NCBI GenBank assembly: GCA_016191085.1
Contig: JACPPJ010000053.1
Span: 1 to 54,808, forward strand
Direction: 5' to 3'
DNA: 54,808 bases
DNA from: Acidobacteriota bacterium
Lineage (GTDB): Bacteria; Acidobacteriota; Terriglobia; 2-12-FULL-54-10
Translations under genes and position numbers: made by a program
Shown here: positions 16,757-25,799 of the stretch, in pieces
How positions within the stretch are numbered: position 1 is the stretch's first letter
How the letters are laid out: every line of letters starts with the position of its first letter
The notes under the pieces: generated by a model
What the model was told of the DNA's origin: nothing
Databases searched by the model: none
Seen by the model: the letters and a program-made list of their open reading frames with translations, nothing else

Positions 16757-17169
16757 GCCGGTCGTCGCTCGTAGTGTGCTTGACCGACCCTATGCGGGAA
16801 TGCATCGGCACGCGCACAGTCAACGCCTTCATCAGGTTAGATGCTGAGACGGTTTATGGCGGGGGCAGCGAGGGCGGGCGAGTAACCTGCTTGGCAGTCA
16901 CTTATGATGCGCAGGCCGAATTCAAGCGCCGGCCCTTACTGCAACAGCGGCTACTTTCATTTTCGCGGCAGCTTCTGATTCAGACGGCCCAGACGGCGGC
17001 TTGTAACCGGCGTCTCGATACTAGACAGGAAAGGATTGTAATCCACTGCCTGCGAGTGTTACGAGGTCGTCCGCCGCGAATCACGTCAACGCACATCGTG
17101 AATGGCCGTAACCCAAGTAAGCGGCCCAAGTCTCTCGTCAGGTACAAAATTGTGAAACCTGGGAAACGG
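16757..17169. other. Gap between the Omp85 gene and yihY-like gene
   Basis: About 410 bases. A plus-strand frame runs through it, but it begins inside the 5' end of the Omp85 gene and its translation (Arg- and Cys-rich, no motif) looks like chance. No tRNA or repeat is seen. Promoters for the Omp85-tamB pair should lie at the low-coordinate edge's opposite side (just above 16714), but none is clear. Confidence 0.4.
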
Positions 17170-17181
17170 CTACCCGTTCCC
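17161..17181 (-). terminator. Hairpin at the 3' end of the YihY-type gene
   Basis: GGGAAACGG (17161-17169) pairs with CCCGTTCCC (17173-17181) with one mismatch around a 3-base loop, and it overlaps the TAG stop of the minus-strand gene. In the minus direction it is followed by a TTT and then a TTTT run rather than a pure T-tract, so it is only terminator-like. Confidence 0.3.
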
Positions 17182-18084
17182 ATTCTTTAGAGTAGCTTCC
17201 GGGGCATCAGGAGAGTCGAGCGTAACGGGGCGTGCGGCGGAACTGGCGGAGTGCATATTCCAAATCTGGGCATTGATCTGCGCGCCGATGAGGGTAATGA
17301 GGCTGATGACATAGATCCAAACCATCAGGATCACGAACGCACCGAGCGCGCCGTACATTTTGTCATAAGCAGCGATATAGCGTACGTAAAGGTTGAAAGT
17401 TGTGGTAGCGCCGATCCATGCCAGTCCAACAAACACGGAACCCGGAGTGATCCAAATTACGTGCCGCCTTGTGTTGGGAAGCACAAAGTTGATGAATGCG
17501 ACGGCAATGGCCAGCAGGACCAGCGAGAATATCCATCGTCCTGTTTGCCACAGCCATAGCAGTGCCGGCCCGATGCGCTGCGCCAGCCACCAATCGGCCC
17601 AGTCGCCGAACGAGAGCAGCGCGAACGAAATAACCAGAAAGAAAGCCAGTACCACAACCATCAGAATCGCCATGCTAAGCCTCAGCACAAAGCTGCGGCT
17701 TTCCTTCACCTCATAGATAATGTCGAGCGCACTCATCAGACTCATGATCCCGGCCGAGGCCGCCCAAATCGTGCCCAGCATGCCCAGCGAGAGAAACCCC
17801 TTGTGACCGCGCGTGAGCCCGGTGACGGTGACCAGGATGAATTGCTGCGATTCCTGCGGCAGAGAGACGATCATCCAGCGCAGGATTTTCATCCACAATT
17901 CGGTGACAGGCAAAGTGCCGGCGAGCGCCGCCAGAAAGATGAGAAACGGGAAGAGGGCCAGCGAGAAGAAGTATGACATCTGGCCCGCCAAGCCCAGGAC
18001 GTTATCGCCTTGGCTCTCACGCCAGACCGCCCTGGCGAGTTTCCTGATTGAGATCGACTGAGGAATCTGCGACGTCCCCTTCAA
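17170..18084 (-). CDS. YihY/BrkB family membrane protein
   Basis: Integral inner-membrane protein of 304 residues with about six hydrophobic segments: near residues 30-60, 95-120, 140-165, 180-205, 215-235 and 245-275. The family signatures 'GQMSYFFSLALFPFLIFL' and 'FVGLAWIGATTTFNLYVRYI' with 'YGALGAFVILMVWIYV' are present. Once called RNase BN, the family is now regarded as membrane proteins of unresolved transport or envelope function. The start is a TTG at 18084, with only a weak ribosome binding site. The C-terminal ~35 residues are a polar tail. It stands apart from the debranching-enzyme gene by 106 bases. Confidence 0.9.
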   Translation of the reverse strand: MKGTSQIPQSISIRKLARAVWRESQGDNVLGLAGQMSYFFSLALFPFLIFLAALAGTLPVTELWMKILRWMIVSLPQESQQFILVTVTGLTRGHKGFLSLGMLGTIWAASAGIMSLMSALDIIYEVKESRSFVLRLSMAILMVVVLAFFLVISFALLSFGDWADWWLAQRIGPALLWLWQTGRWIFSLVLLAIAVAFINFVLPNTRRHVIWITPGSVFVGLAWIGATTTFNLYVRYIAAYDKMYGALGAFVILMVWIYVISLITLIGAQINAQIWNMHSASSAARPVTLDSPDAPEATLKNGNG

Positions 18085-18190
18085 CCCGACTATGGTCCAT
18101 TTGTATTGTAGCCAATTTAGCCAGAATAGAGGCGGTGCGACAGAATACGCGCCACTGGGTAGCGGAACAGCACATATGTACTGCGGATAA

Positions 18191-20359
18191 TCAGCGACTA
18201 CGCAAACCTACTTCCACTTGGCCCTGCTTGTGTGAAATGCGCACCTTCACGTCTTCACCCAGATGTTCGAGCGACAACCCGAGACGCGCATCTTTAATGG
18301 CCAAGTTGTGAATGCGGAGGTGCTGAATGGATTCGGGCAGACGAGGCTGGCGGAATGCAACCTGTCCCGTGTTGCCGTTGATCGTCATCCCGAGACAAGC
18401 CTCCAGGACCATGAATACGCAGCCCGCCGCCCAGGCTTGTGGAGAGCACGCGACGGGGTAAAGTGTGGGGCCTTCACCAGAACGACGGCGGAACCCGCAG
18501 AAGAGTTCCGGCAGGCGGTGCGACTCCAACGTGACGTTGACATCCAGCAAGGCACTGAGCAGTCTTACCGCGCTGTCCTTAAACCCGTAACGGGCCAGTC
18601 CGCTCGCGATCATGGCGTTGTCATGCGGCCAAATGGAGCCGTTATGGTACGACATCGGGTTGTAGCGCGCTTCGCCTCTTGCCACGGTGCGTATTCCCCA
18701 ACCTGTAAAGAAATCGTCGCTCATTAATTGCGCCGCAACACGCCGGGCGTGTTCGTAGCCTGCTATGCCGGTGAACAGACAGTAGCCCGCGTTCGACGCT
18801 CGCACGCGGCAGGGTTGCTTGGCTCCGTCCAGAGCTAGCGCGTACGTGCCGATGTCCTCGCACCAGAATTCGCGTTCGAATCGGTCCTGGAGGTCGAGAG
18901 CGTCACGTTGCAGCGACTGAGCATGTTCGTGATGTCCCAACATAGCTGCCAATTTTGAAGCCGCGACCTTAGCAGCATAGACGTAACCCTGCACCTCGCA
19001 AAGCGCGATGGGGCCCTCCGCCAATGTGCCATCAGCGTGGAAGATGGAGTCCTTGGAGTCTTTCCAACCTTGGTGTACCAGCCCCTTACCCGAGCGGCAG
19101 AAGTATTCGACGAAACCGTCGTCATCCATGTCGCCATAGTCGTCCATCCAGGCAAGGGCGAGTTGAATGTGAGGCCAGATGGACTCGATCAGCGCCCGGT
19201 CTGCTGTGCGATCATAGTAGGCGCCAGCGAGCATGACAAACAGAGGAGTGGCGTCAACACTGCCGTAGTATTGTCCGAATGGCACTTCTCCCAGCGTCGC
19301 CATCTCTCCCCGGCGCATTTCGTGAACCACCTTGCCAGGTTCGGCATCCATTTCGGGAAGGTATTCCGTCGCTTGCGTTTGCGCCAGGAACTGCAGTACC
19401 CCCTGTGCGATTTGTGGGTTAATCCAGAGGCACTCAAGAGCTGTAATGATGCCGTCGCGGCCGAATACAGTGCTGAACCACGGAATGCCTGCATAGGGAT
19501 AGCACCTCTCGGGATTGCCGGCAATCATCATGTCCACGTCGGACAAAGACCGGTTCACCCACGTGTTGAACTGCTCATTGGAGCTGTACAGTTCACAGCT
19601 CTGCGCTCGCAGCAGAGCCAGTTCACTCTTCACCTCGGCGCTCGCAGTGTGGAAAGACCAGCCATTCCGCGCCGTCTCCTCGTTTTCACATGCGACGCTG
19701 ACGTAAAAGCTGGTTTTCTCGTGCGGCTGCAACGTGGCGCGAAACTGCACCTCCGAGGCGGATATTCGAAACGGCTTCGGAGTGCACTCGATCCTGGTCC
19801 GGCGCAGAACGCCGTCCAAACCTTCATACGACAGGATTGCTCCGCCGTCCTCGATCACGTTCTGCAGACGCTTCCCCCGGCGGTCGCGATGCGTCCCGCG
19901 GACCTCGAATATATCAGCGAAGTCGGATTCGAATCGCAGTGACAGCGGCAGTTCCAGCGTGTGCAAACTGTAATTGGATACCTTGAACTCTTCGTAGCAA
20001 ACGCCGCGCCAAAGGAATTTGGAACGCGCCACATGAAGCGCGCCGCGTGGAATGACGATCTGATCCTCTTCCGTCACGTCCTGGTTCGAGAGGTCAACAC
20101 TCAATTCTGAATTGTCGTCCTTGACTGCAGCGCTGAGGAAGAGGGGTCGCGACTGCCCGACCCGCAGAACCAGCCGTGACAAGTATCGCGTCCCCTGGTA
20201 AAAGATCCCCTGCTCCCCCAAACCCATGGCTTCTATGTCGCCGTTGCGGTCGAACACACCAAAGGTTTTCCCGTGCTTGAGCACACGAGTACCGCCATAG
20301 GGCAGGGCCGAGGACGCTAAAATGTAGAATTGTTCGTCTAGGCGGATAATCTCGTCCAT
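18191..20359 (-). CDS. Amylo-alpha-1,6-glucosidase / glycogen-debranching-type hydrolase
   Basis: 722 residues in two parts. The N-terminal domain (about 1-260) is of the bacterial glycogen-debranching N-terminal type, with 'GDIEAMGLGEQGIFYQGTRY' and 'QDVTEEDQIVIPRGALHVAR' in outline. The C-terminal (alpha/alpha)6 barrel has 'IPWFSTVFGRDGIITALECLW', 'GEVPFGQYYGSVDATPLFV', 'MSYHNGSIWPHDNAMIASGL' and 'ACSPQAWAAG', the conserved active-site blocks of this family. It probably trims alpha-linked glucans or mannosyl-type oligosaccharides; the substrate is not readable from sequence. Its ATG overlaps the end of the upstream glycosyltransferase gene by 22 bases, so the two form one unit. Confidence 0.9.
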   Translation of the reverse strand: MDEIIRLDEQFYILASSALPYGGTRVLKHGKTFGVFDRNGDIEAMGLGEQGIFYQGTRYLSRLVLRVGQSRPLFLSAAVKDDNSELSVDLSNQDVTEEDQIVIPRGALHVARSKFLWRGVCYEEFKVSNYSLHTLELPLSLRFESDFADIFEVRGTHRDRRGKRLQNVIEDGGAILSYEGLDGVLRRTRIECTPKPFRISASEVQFRATLQPHEKTSFYVSVACENEETARNGWSFHTASAEVKSELALLRAQSCELYSSNEQFNTWVNRSLSDVDMMIAGNPERCYPYAGIPWFSTVFGRDGIITALECLWINPQIAQGVLQFLAQTQATEYLPEMDAEPGKVVHEMRRGEMATLGEVPFGQYYGSVDATPLFVMLAGAYYDRTADRALIESIWPHIQLALAWMDDYGDMDDDGFVEYFCRSGKGLVHQGWKDSKDSIFHADGTLAEGPIALCEVQGYVYAAKVAASKLAAMLGHHEHAQSLQRDALDLQDRFEREFWCEDIGTYALALDGAKQPCRVRASNAGYCLFTGIAGYEHARRVAAQLMSDDFFTGWGIRTVARGEARYNPMSYHNGSIWPHDNAMIASGLARYGFKDSAVRLLSALLDVNVTLESHRLPELFCGFRRRSGEGPTLYPVACSPQAWAAGCVFMVLEACLGMTINGNTGQVAFRQPRLPESIQHLRIHNLAIKDARLGLSLEHLGEDVKVRISHKQGQVEVGLRSR

Positions 20360-21420
20360 GCAGAATATCGCTCTGTGATATTTGCGTCTTCGACCACTGC
20401 TCCTGTGATCTCGGCGTAGATATTGAGGTAGTCGCGTGTCATTCTTGAAGCGCTAAAGCGTTCCAGAAACCGGCGGCGGCAGCGGGCGCGATCAAACGTG
20501 AAAGCCTTCTCGACAGCCTGAATCGCCTCTTCCATATCGCGTACAATGAAACCGGTCACGCCTTCTTCGATCAACTCGGGCACCGAACCTCTCTTGTACG
20601 CGATAACCGGGGCTCCGCAAGCCATCGCTTCAATCATAACAAGGCCGAACGGTTCCGGCCAGTTGATCGGCACCAGCAGCGCCACCGCGCCACCCATTAA
20701 GAGGTTCTTTTCATCCTGATTGGCTTCCCCAAGATATTCGACGTGCGGTTGGCACAGCAGAGGCTCGATGGATCGCTCAAAATACTCGCGGTCCGCGCGG
20801 TCGACCTTGGCGGCGATCTTCAAATTCATACCGGTCCGGCCGGCGATCTCGATCGCATGGTCCAGCCCCTTCTCCGGTGAGATGCGGCCCACGAACGCGA
20901 GATAATCGTCCGGGTGTGCCCGGAATGTATGAAGATCGTCCGACAAGCCGTGGTAGACTGTGCCCCGCCAGTTGATCCATGGCAGCGGCCGGCGCTGCGC
21001 GTTGGAGATCGAGACTACCGGCACCTCCCGGAATTCCCGGTACAGCGGCACCAGGTGCGGCAGATCGAGCCGCCCATGCAACGTCGTCACGTGAGGCCTC
21101 CTTTGGCGCCGCGACCAATGATAGTGGAGATAGTCGACGTGGTAGTGAACGATATCAAACTCACCATCCAATTTGGCGATCTGTTCCAGCATCAGGACGT
21201 GATGAGCAATCGGATCTGTACAAGACGGGTCGGTTCGCAGCGAACGCTTGCAGGGAGAAATCAAGCGAGCTTTGGTTTTCGAATCTCCGCTCGCGAACAG
21301 AGTTACGTCGTGTCCTTGTGCTACCAACTCCTCCGTCAGGTATGAGACAACGCGTTCTGTCCCTCCGTATGACTTGGGCGGAACGCTTTCATATAACGGC
21401 GACACTTGTGCAATCTTCAT
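20338..21420 (-). CDS. GT4-family glycosyltransferase
   Basis: 360-residue retaining glycosyltransferase of the GT-B fold. The N-terminal donor-side loop 'YGGTERVVSYLTEELVAQGHDVTLFASGDS' appears in outline, 'FVGRISPEKGLDHAIEIA' marks the start of the C-terminal Rossmann domain, and 'PEPFGLVMIEAMACGAPVIA' is the nucleotide-sugar EX7E motif. No signal peptide, so it is cytosolic or peripheral. It is translationally coupled to the debranching-type hydrolase that follows, which suggests shared work on a glucan or trehalose-like reserve; this is inference. The ATG at 21420 is preceded by a GGAGG-like sequence. Confidence 0.92.
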   Translation of the reverse strand: MKIAQVSPLYESVPPKSYGGTERVVSYLTEELVAQGHDVTLFASGDSKTKARLISPCKRSLRTDPSCTDPIAHHVLMLEQIAKLDGEFDIVHYHVDYLHYHWSRRQRRPHVTTLHGRLDLPHLVPLYREFREVPVVSISNAQRRPLPWINWRGTVYHGLSDDLHTFRAHPDDYLAFVGRISPEKGLDHAIEIAGRTGMNLKIAAKVDRADREYFERSIEPLLCQPHVEYLGEANQDEKNLLMGGAVALLVPINWPEPFGLVMIEAMACGAPVIAYKRGSVPELIEEGVTGFIVRDMEEAIQAVEKAFTFDRARCRRRFLERFSASRMTRDYLNIYAEITGAVVEDANITERYSAWTRLSA

Positions 21421-21510
21421 TCAAACCTCCGGGGCGCACACGTTGGTTTGATGAGGCACAAAACCGTGATGGGTGCATCAAGTCGCCCAGTGGGGGCGGG
21501 GCAACCGTGT

Positions 21511-21651
21511 TTACCTCGAAGGTTTCTTGTGCTTGAAATACTCAACCTGCCGCAAGCGCTTTTCAGCCTCTTCTTTGGTCTTGTATGGCCCTCCGAGATT
21601 CTTCCCCTTTTCAGACAAGACCTGATAACCGTCTTTGACCTTCTTAATCAT
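21511..21651 (-). CDS. Conserved 46-residue small protein
   Basis: Begins with ATG at 21651 and reads 'MIKKVKDGYQVLSEKGKNLG', then 'GPYKTKEEAEKRLRQVEYFK', then 'HKKPSR' and TAA. It resembles small bacterial and phage proteins I recall with the pattern 'GYxVxSEKGKxLGGPYKTKEEAEKRLRQVEYFKH' in pieces; their function is unknown to me. The basic, amphipathic second half is probably helical. GGAAAGGA lies 13-20 bases before the ATG. The start overlaps the stop of the SDR remnant by 8 bases. Confidence 0.8.
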   Translation of the reverse strand: MIKKVKDGYQVLSEKGKNLGGPYKTKEEAEKRLRQVEYFKHKKPSR

Positions 21652-22055
21652 ACGTCCCGGTTTTCCTTTCCGAAGGAGATTTCGCGTACTCCGTGCGCTT
21701 GTTCTTGAGAAGCTTCCACCCCAAAACGCCGGCGGTTCCGGCGGCCGCCAGCCATCCGCGGTGGGTGGTCTCCCATAGTTCGATGCTCATCTCATGCGCG
21801 CGGCTGTCGAATATGCCGTGTGCGCCATGGCCGCCGCCGACGGGCTCAAACAAGTTGCTGGGCCGGTCCGGGTTCACCGGTTGGTCCGTCTGCGGAGAGT
21901 CGTAACCTGTCTTTGCCAAATACCAATCTAAAAAGCCGGGTGCTACTTTGTTTCCGACAATCGCTCTGACAGTGGGACCTCCAACGTAAACCTCTCGTCT
22001 GCGATGCGTCGTAGCCCATATGATGGCTTTCGCTGCGACCTCGACGGTACCGGTT
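21644..22055 (-). pseudogene. C-terminal remnant of a short-chain dehydrogenase (SDR)
   Basis: From about 22055 down to the stop at 21644 the frame encodes 'TGTVEVAAKAIIWATTHRRR', 'EVYVGGPTVRAIVGNKVAPG' and 'FLDWYLAKTGYDSPQTDQPV', a pattern typical of the C-terminal third of SDR proteins that end with 'AAGTAGVLGWKLLK'. The NAD-binding Rossmann half with the GxxxGxG motif and the YxxxK pair is absent. Upstream the DNA belongs to an enolase-superfamily remnant in another frame. A start at 22102 keeps the frame open but cannot restore the enzyme. Confidence 0.75.
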
Positions 22056-22440
22056 CTTCGAACCAGCTTACGTCCTCCGCAGCAAATTGGTCGGCAAACC
22101 ACAGGGCCTGTTTCCGGGTGAATGCTCCATTACCGTCTACGAACAATCTTGCCGCGGGGCCAATCGCCTGGCGGGCAAGCCTGACGCGTTCGAGGTCTTC
22201 GCCCGGATTGCGACCGACCTTCATTTTCACCCGGGAGATTCCTTGCGCCACCCACCCACGGAGTTGGTCCTGCAACTGATTGAACAGAACATAGTTTCCC
22301 ATGCGCCAGGGGTATCCATGGCATCTCGGTTCCGCATGAGGGGTACCAGTTTGGTCCTCACTAGTTCGGCTGTGGCGGCCCCACCTCGCCAAATCCCCAG
22401 TATTAGATGCCGCCAGTACGGGTCTCAGGCGCAATTAATA
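22050..22440 (-). pseudogene. Enolase-superfamily (mandelate racemase/muconate lactonizing) remnant
   Basis: On the minus strand one frame gives 'GAATAELVRTKLVPLMRN' with 'DAMDTPGAWETM' (around 22380-22300), the N-terminal capping region of the superfamily. Another frame gives 'QLRGWVAQGISRVKMKVGRN', 'LARQAIGPAARLFVDGNGAF' and 'VSWFEEPV' (22260-22050), the start of the barrel with the K-x-K motif and the first metal Asp. Roughly 60 residues normally between these parts are missing and the frame is shifted. The metal ligands downstream are also missing because the sequence switches to the SDR remnant after 'FEEPV'. Confidence 0.75.
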
Positions 22441-22741
22441 CCGCGTTCAATGCGGAAATGCGCCCTGAAGCGGTAGGGTATACTCGCTCGATGAAATTAT
22501 TTCTCGACAATATCCACCTGTTTTTCGCTCTCCATCCGGCTATCCAACTACAAATCATCAGTTTTTAATCTGACAGTCCCAGTGGTACTAGGCTTGCTGG
22601 AAATACAGCAGTACGAGGCGCTTACACGGAACAGCAATTCACAGCGCCTTCCGAACGATGGCCAGTGGCACTTCGCACATTCAGGATCTTCAGGACATCG
22701 GAAAAACGTCGAGCATGTTTTAAGAGCGGAGGTAAAGCATC
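22441..22741. other. Gap before the ECF sigma factor gene
   Basis: About 300 bases with no credible gene. It contains some AT-rich stretches (22495-22570), where a promoter may lie, and ends in the ribosome binding site GCGGAGGTAAAG (22724-22735) of the sigma gene. I could not match a clear ECF-type -35/-10 pair. Confidence 0.4.
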
Positions 22742-23335
22742 ATGACGACGCACCTTCCGGACGAAGCTCAACTCGTAGCTGCGGCCCGGCTGGGAGATCA
22801 GCACGCGTTTAGCATCCTAGTCAATCAATACCAAAAGAATATCTATCGTTTGGCATTGAAGATCACAGGAAACCATGAAGATGCCGAAGATTCCATGCAG
22901 GAGGCTCTGCTGAAAGCCTATTGCAATATCAAGCAGTTCCAAGGCAGTTCCCGCTTCTACACATGGCTGGTGCGAATCGCCGTAAACGAAGCTCTTATGA
23001 AAGTACGCAAGCGGCGGGTAGATCGCGTGCGGCAAGTTTCGCTCGATGAGCTAGTGCAGGTGCACGGCCTGCAATTCCCCCGTGAGGTCAAGGATTCCAG
23101 CGAAAATCCGGAGAAACGTTGTGCGGAGCTCGAAATGCAGGAACTGCTAGCCCGCGCGTTAAGCCCGAGGTTAGGAGCCGCGTTCTTGCTGCGTAACGCG
23201 GAAGATTTTTCTGTAAAGGAAACCGCGAAGATCCTCGGGTTGTCCGTCTCGGCCGTCAAGTCCCGCCTGACGCGGGCGCGTTCCCGCCTGCGGCAGCGCG
23301 TCAAAACAGTCTTCGCTGACGCGCAAGCTGCGTAA
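22742..23335 (+). CDS. ECF-type RNA polymerase sigma factor (sigma-70 family)
   Basis: 197 residues with sigma region 2 at about 20-90 ('HAFSILVNQYQKNIYRLALK', 'DAEDSMQEALLKAYCNIKQF', 'FYTWLVRIAVNEALMKVRKR') and region 4 HTH at about 135-190 ('FSVKETAKILGLSVSAVKSR'). RpoE-like architecture, without region 1 or 3. The ATG has a GGAGG ribosome binding site. No anti-sigma factor with a cytoplasmic zinc domain is encoded on either side, so its control is not visible here. A clear terminator-like hairpin follows. Confidence 0.95.
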   Translation: MTTHLPDEAQLVAAARLGDQHAFSILVNQYQKNIYRLALKITGNHEDAEDSMQEALLKAYCNIKQFQGSSRFYTWLVRIAVNEALMKVRKRRVDRVRQVSLDELVQVHGLQFPREVKDSSENPEKRCAELEMQELLARALSPRLGAAFLLRNAEDFSVKETAKILGLSVSAVKSRLTRARSRLRQRVKTVFADAQAA

Positions 23336-23356
23336 GAGAAACTATGGGCCGCCAGA

Positions 23357-23402
23357 GCGGGCGGCTAACCACTTAGCAATGGTCGCCCGCGCAACTTTTT
23401 TT
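23357..23402 (+). terminator. Rho-independent-type terminator after the sigma factor gene
   Basis: GCGGGCG (23357-23363) pairs with CGCCCGC (23384-23390). Inside, GCTAA (23364-23368) pairs with TTAGC (23373-23377) around CCAC. A run of seven T begins at 23396. The stem, short spacer and T-run fit an intrinsic terminator, despite a 6-base bulge on the 3' side. Confidence 0.6.
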
Positions 23403-23465
23403 CACTCTTCACTTATGTCGGCCGCGCCCACAATCTGATCGACCTCCCATCTGCCGCCTATCCCA

Positions 23466-23497
23466 TTGACCCTCTACCGCGTGAGCGATACTATACT
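23466..23497 (+). promoter_or_regulatory. Possible sigma-70-type promoter
   Basis: TTGACC (23466-23471) resembles a -35 box and TATACT (23492-23497) a -10 box, but the spacing of 20 is long; GATACT (23487-23492) would give 15. The position, 21 bases before the ATG at 23519, is right for the conserved hypothetical gene. Confidence 0.35.
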
Positions 23498-23518
23498 GGG
23501 TCTGTAGAGGCAGTCTGG

Positions 23519-24064
23519 ATGACGATTGACGAAGAACTGACCCGACTGGAAGAAAGCCTGCGGCGGCTGAAAATCGAATTCGATATATATTTCAACGGCG
23601 GCTCTCAGCGTCCGCCAAGCGACACCCAGTGGCGCGTGGAGAGCCTGATCAAGAAATTTTCCGATTCGCCCAAACTTACGTTCGCCCAACGATTTCGCTA
23701 CAACGCTATTGCTCAGCGTCACGCCGTCTTCAACGACCTTTGGAGGCAACGTGTCAAAGCTCGTGAAGAAGGACCGCGCATGACCGCTGCCGAACTCCGC
23801 CAGATGGCACCCAAACCGGCGTCGTTTCGCGTCGAATGGCGTGATCCGGTTGCCGAAGCCGATAAGGTGGACAAGTTATTCGCGGCACTCGTAGAAGCAA
23901 AAAAGCAATGCGGGGAAAGCCTCGCCAACCTTCCGGCAGACGCCTTCAAGAAGTTTGTCCTGCAAAAAACTGCGCAGTTGAAACGTGATTTTAAATGTGA
24001 TCAGGTACAGTACGTAGTGGAAGTGGAAGACGGGCAAGTAAAGCTGAAAGCCAAGGCCGTCTAG
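23519..24064 (+). CDS. Conserved hypothetical protein
   Basis: 181 residues, mostly helical and charged, without signal peptide or membrane segment. The N-terminal 'LEESLRRLKIEFDIYFNGG' is reminiscent of the C-terminal domain of MXAN_5187-type proteins that I recall from myxobacteria and acidobacteria, but this cannot be confirmed by eye. The C-terminal half has 'DFKCDQVQYVVEVEDGQVKL', a small beta-rich end. It stands alone between the sigma factor terminator and purH (50-base gap to purH). Apparently intact. Confidence 0.7.
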   Translation: MTIDEELTRLEESLRRLKIEFDIYFNGGSQRPPSDTQWRVESLIKKFSDSPKLTFAQRFRYNAIAQRHAVFNDLWRQRVKAREEGPRMTAAELRQMAPKPASFRVEWRDPVAEADKVDKLFAALVEAKKQCGESLANLPADAFKKFVLQKTAQLKRDFKCDQVQYVVEVEDGQVKLKAKAV

Positions 24065-24114
24065 TCGTCCGGGTTCGCATCATCTTACGAATATTAAAAA
24101 GGGAGAATAGTTCC

Positions 24115-25686
24115 TTGAGGAAGATTTCGCGCGCGCTAATGAGTGTTACAGATAAAGCAGGCCTCGTGGATCTGGCGCGGGGTTTAAGTGAGTTTGGAGT
24201 TGAGATTCTCTCCACCGGCGGCACGGCGCGCCTGTTGCGGGAGGCAGGAATCGCCGTCAAAGATGTTTCGGAAGTGACCAAAATGCCCGAGATGCTGGAC
24301 GGACGAGTCAAGACGCTGCACCCCGCCGTCCATGGCGCGCTGCTGGCCCGCCGCGACAATCTAGAGCACATGCGAACGTTGGAGGGCCAGTCCATCGGGT
24401 TGATTGACATGGTGGTGGTGAACCTCTATCAATTCGAGCAAGTCGCCGCGCGTCCCGGAGCACGCTTTGAAGACGTGATCGAAAACATCGATATCGGGGG
24501 ACCGTCGATGATTCGCTCTGCGGCCAAGAATTTCCAGGACGTCGCGGTGGTCACGTCGCCGGAGGACTACCCTAAGATCCTCGACGAGATGCGCCACTGC
24601 GGTGGAACGCTCAGCTCTGAAACGCTGTGGGAATTGGCGCAGAAGGCGTTTGCTACCACGGCTCGCTACGACTCCGCCATCGCTTCGACTCTCGGCGCGC
24701 TGGATCACGCCGGAAACCGGAAGAACGGTGCGGGAGAGAAGTTTCCAGCCCCCCTGGAACTCAAGTATGAAAAACTTTGCGACCTGCGGTATGGAGAAAA
24801 TCCGCACCAGGCTGCCGCTCTTTACGCCACAGCGAACGGCAAGGGCGCGGGAATTGCGGGCGCCAAGCAGTTACAAGGCAAGGAACTCTCATTCAATAAC
24901 CTAGTGGATCTGGAAGCTGCTTGGGAATTGGTTCAGGAGTTCTCCGAGCCAGCCACTGCGATCATCAAACACACCAATCCTTGCGGCGCCGCTGTTCAGC
25001 CGACCCTCGCTCAGAGCTATCTGAAGGCATACGAGACCGATCCGGTCTCCGCATACGGCGGCGTGCTGGGCTTCAATAAACCTCTGGACGGCGAGACGGC
25101 AGAGCAAGTTGCCAAGTTATTTGTCGAGGCGATTGTCGCTCCCGGCTTCTCTAAAGAAGCGTTAGAACGCCTTTCCACAAAGAAGAACCTGCGGCTGGTT
25201 GCCGTGGACACTTCCATTTCTTTGGAGCACGAGTTCGCGTTGAAGCAGGTGAGCGGGGGCATGCTGGCGCAAGACCAGGACCGCCATCAATTGGCAGCGT
25301 CCGACCTGAAGACCGTCACGAAGACACAGCCCACGCCGGAGCAAGTCCAAAGCCTGCTCTTTGCCTGGAAAATCGTGAAGCACGTGAAGTCAAACGCGAT
25401 CGTCTATGCACGCGACAGCCAGTTGGTCGGCGTAGGCGCAGGGCAGATGAGCCGTGTGGATTCGGTCAAGCTGGGAGCCAGCAAAGCCCTCCTGCCGCTG
25501 CAAGGGACCGTTATGGCTTCCGACGCCTTCTTTCCCTTTCCCGATGGCGTTGAAGAAGCAGCCAAGGCAGGCGCCGTGGCCGTCATTCAGCCGGGGGGCT
25601 CGATTCGCGATGCAGAGGTGATCGCTGCATGCGACCGCCTGGGGCTGGCCATGGTCTTCACGGGCGTGCGGCATTTCAGGCATTAA
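24115..25686 (+). CDS. purH: Bifunctional PurH (AICAR transformylase / IMP cyclohydrolase)
   Basis: Catalyses the last two steps of IMP synthesis: formylation of AICAR with 10-formyl-THF and ring closure. 523 residues, standard length. The N-terminal MGS-like cyclohydrolase domain has '[17 protein letters not shown]' and '[20 protein letters not shown]' (residues ~38-85). The transformylase domain has '[14 protein letters not shown]', the active-site Lys/His block '[13 protein letters not shown]', '[14 protein letters not shown]' and the C-terminal '[17 protein letters not shown]', ending in '[10 protein letters not shown]'. The start is a TTG at 24115 behind a GGGAG ribosome binding site. 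purC is about 26 kb away in this window, so the purine genes are scattered. Confidence 0.97.
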   Translation: MRKISRALMSVTDKAGLVDLARGLSEFGVEILSTGGTARLLREAGIAVKDVSEVTKMPEMLDGRVKTLHPAVHGALLARRDNLEHMRTLEGQSIGLIDMVVVNLYQFEQVAARPGARFEDVIENIDIGGPSMIRSAAKNFQDVAVVTSPEDYPKILDEMRHCGGTLSSETLWELAQKAFATTARYDSAIASTLGALDHAGNRKNGAGEKFPAPLELKYEKLCDLRYGENPHQAAALYATANGKGAGIAGAKQLQGKELSFNNLVDLEAAWELVQEFSEPATAIIKHTNPCGAAVQPTLAQSYLKAYETDPVSAYGGVLGFNKPLDGETAEQVAKLFVEAIVAPGFSKEALERLSTKKNLRLVAVDTSISLEHEFALKQVSGGMLAQDQDRHQLAASDLKTVTKTQPTPEQVQSLLFAWKIVKHVKSNAIVYARDSQLVGVGAGQMSRVDSVKLGASKALLPLQGTVMASDAFFPFPDGVEEAAKAGAVAVIQPGGSIRDAEVIAACDRLGLAMVFTGVRHFRH

Positions 25687-25769
25687 CGGCGCAGGACAGC
25701 CAGTCCCATTCCGTTCGTCTGGCGGGTTGCGTTCTGACAGGTCCTTGTTCCCGCGGAAGGCGGTTCCTG

Positions 25770-25799
25770 TTACGTCGCGTCTCTGAATTGCGCTATACT
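25770..25799 (+). promoter_or_regulatory. Possible sigma-70-type promoter for the TPR gene
   Basis: TTACGT (25770-25775) and TATACT (25794-25799) are separated by 18 bases. The -10 box is good and the -35 weak. It lies 85 bases before the TPR gene start. Confidence 0.4.

Noticed and set aside
16615-17190. 191-residue plus-strand frame across the Omp85 upstream gap
   Set aside because: Starts within the Omp85 signal-peptide region on the opposite strand, has no ribosome binding site and no recognisable sequence.
19037-19942. 301-residue plus-strand frame opposite the debranching-type hydrolase
   Set aside because: Antisense shadow of a conserved gene; composition not protein-like.
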